Shown one piece after another: positions 63,863-64,000 of a stretch of 64,000 nt of DNA. The DNA is from Fibrisoma limi BUZ 3 (GTDB taxonomy: Bacteria; Bacteroidota; Bacteroidia; Cytophagales; Spirosomataceae): positions 378,777 to 442,776 of the forward strand of contig NZ_CAIT01000006.1 of assembly GCF_000296815.2 (NCBI RefSeq), read 5' to 3'. The position numbers and the translations under genes are program-made. The notes below the pieces were generated by a model that did not search any database, was not told the DNA's origin, and saw only the letters and a list, made by a program, of their open reading frames with translations. Position 1 is the first letter of the stretch. Each line of letters opens with the position of its first letter.

Positions 63863-64000
63863 TCAGTCTACTTCCACCACCAGCTCAATTTCCACGGCGT
63901 AGTTAGACGGTAGCGCGCCCATGCCGACTGCCGAGCGGGCGTGTTTACCCCGTTCGCCAAACGTAGCGACCAGCAGGTCGGAGCAGCCGTTGACGACCTT
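63863..64000 (-). CDS. RidA-family protein, C-terminal end (partial)
   Basis: Only the last 45 codons are in the window. The minus-strand translation [20 protein letters not shown] and [20 protein letters not shown] ends in VVEVD and a stop at 63863. It matches the C-terminus of RidA (YjgF/YER057c/UK114) proteins, which hydrolyse reactive enamine/imine intermediates; the conserved RSAVG-L/M segment with its Arg is present. The rest of the gene lies beyond 64000. Convergent with the ferredoxin gene. Confidence 0.82.
   Translation of the reverse strand, partial: KVVNGCSDLLVATFGERGKHARSAVGMGALPSNYAVEIELVVEVD

Overview
The window is a chromosome segment from a free-living member of the Bacteroidota, most likely a Cytophagales/Spirosoma-type genome. 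The evidence is: secreted proteins with type IX secretion (T9SS) C-terminal sorting domains, a SusC/SusD pair, a hybrid two-component (HTCS) regulator, promoters of the TTG-N20-TAnnTTTG type, almost no Shine-Dalgarno sequences, and a fairly high G+C content for the phylum. The species assignment is inference. No rRNA, tRNA, CRISPR array or complete insertion sequence was recognised.

Layout. 0.1-11.6 kb: a TPR sensor kinase, two large T9SS cargo proteins (LRR-like/Ig and NHL-propeller/Ig) with nearly identical C-terminal modules, a divergent HTCS regulator, a decayed third copy of the sorting module, and a SnoaL-like protein. 11.8-17.4 kb: a gluconeogenic control block, with a RamB/ScfR-like regulator divergent from pckA-fbp across a promoter full of AGCGAA/TTCGCT boxes, then an AraC regulator. 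17.5-25.8 kb: a DUF1080 protein, a YdcF/propeller pair and SusC/SusD with a palindrome-rich gap between them. 25.9-31.0 kb (minus strand): a coupled PI-PLC/phosphoesterase operon, and a DUF1080/DUF3052 pair. 31.3-36.9 kb: an aldose-oxidation operon (aldo/keto reductase, zinc dehydrogenase, TIM-barrel isomerase, mutarotase) and small companions. 37-46 kb: an M14 peptidase, a laminin-like/PD40 protein, a Crp-type regulator, an Old Yellow Enzyme and a transglutaminase-like protein. 46.3-49.4 kb: a small accessory patch with a membrane protein, a TetR regulator, an orphan Xre/ParS-type antitoxin and an AT-rich DUF262-HNH gene. 49.5-59.9 kb: secreted peptidases (S10, M20, gamma-glutamyltransferase, M16) and a duplicated DUF4394 lipoprotein. 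60-64 kb: a sensor kinase split by a frameshift in a T8 run, a thioredoxin-reductase-like ferredoxin reductase, its [2Fe-2S] ferredoxin, and the 3' end of a RidA gene.

How the parts may work together. Much of the window encodes scavenging of polymers and lipids: outer-membrane uptake (SusCD), secreted phospholipase/phosphoesterase and several exported peptidases and gamma-glutamyl hydrolases. Their products would feed an amino-acid- and lipid-driven metabolism in which gluconeogenesis (pckA-fbp) is controlled by an acyl-CoA-type regulator. The most notable unexplained signals are a 38-bp element at exactly the same distance upstream of the promoters of both T9SS cargo genes, the operator array at pckA, the T8 frameshift in the second kinase, the AT-rich DUF262-HNH gene, and a series of long intergenic hairpins of mutually different sequence.
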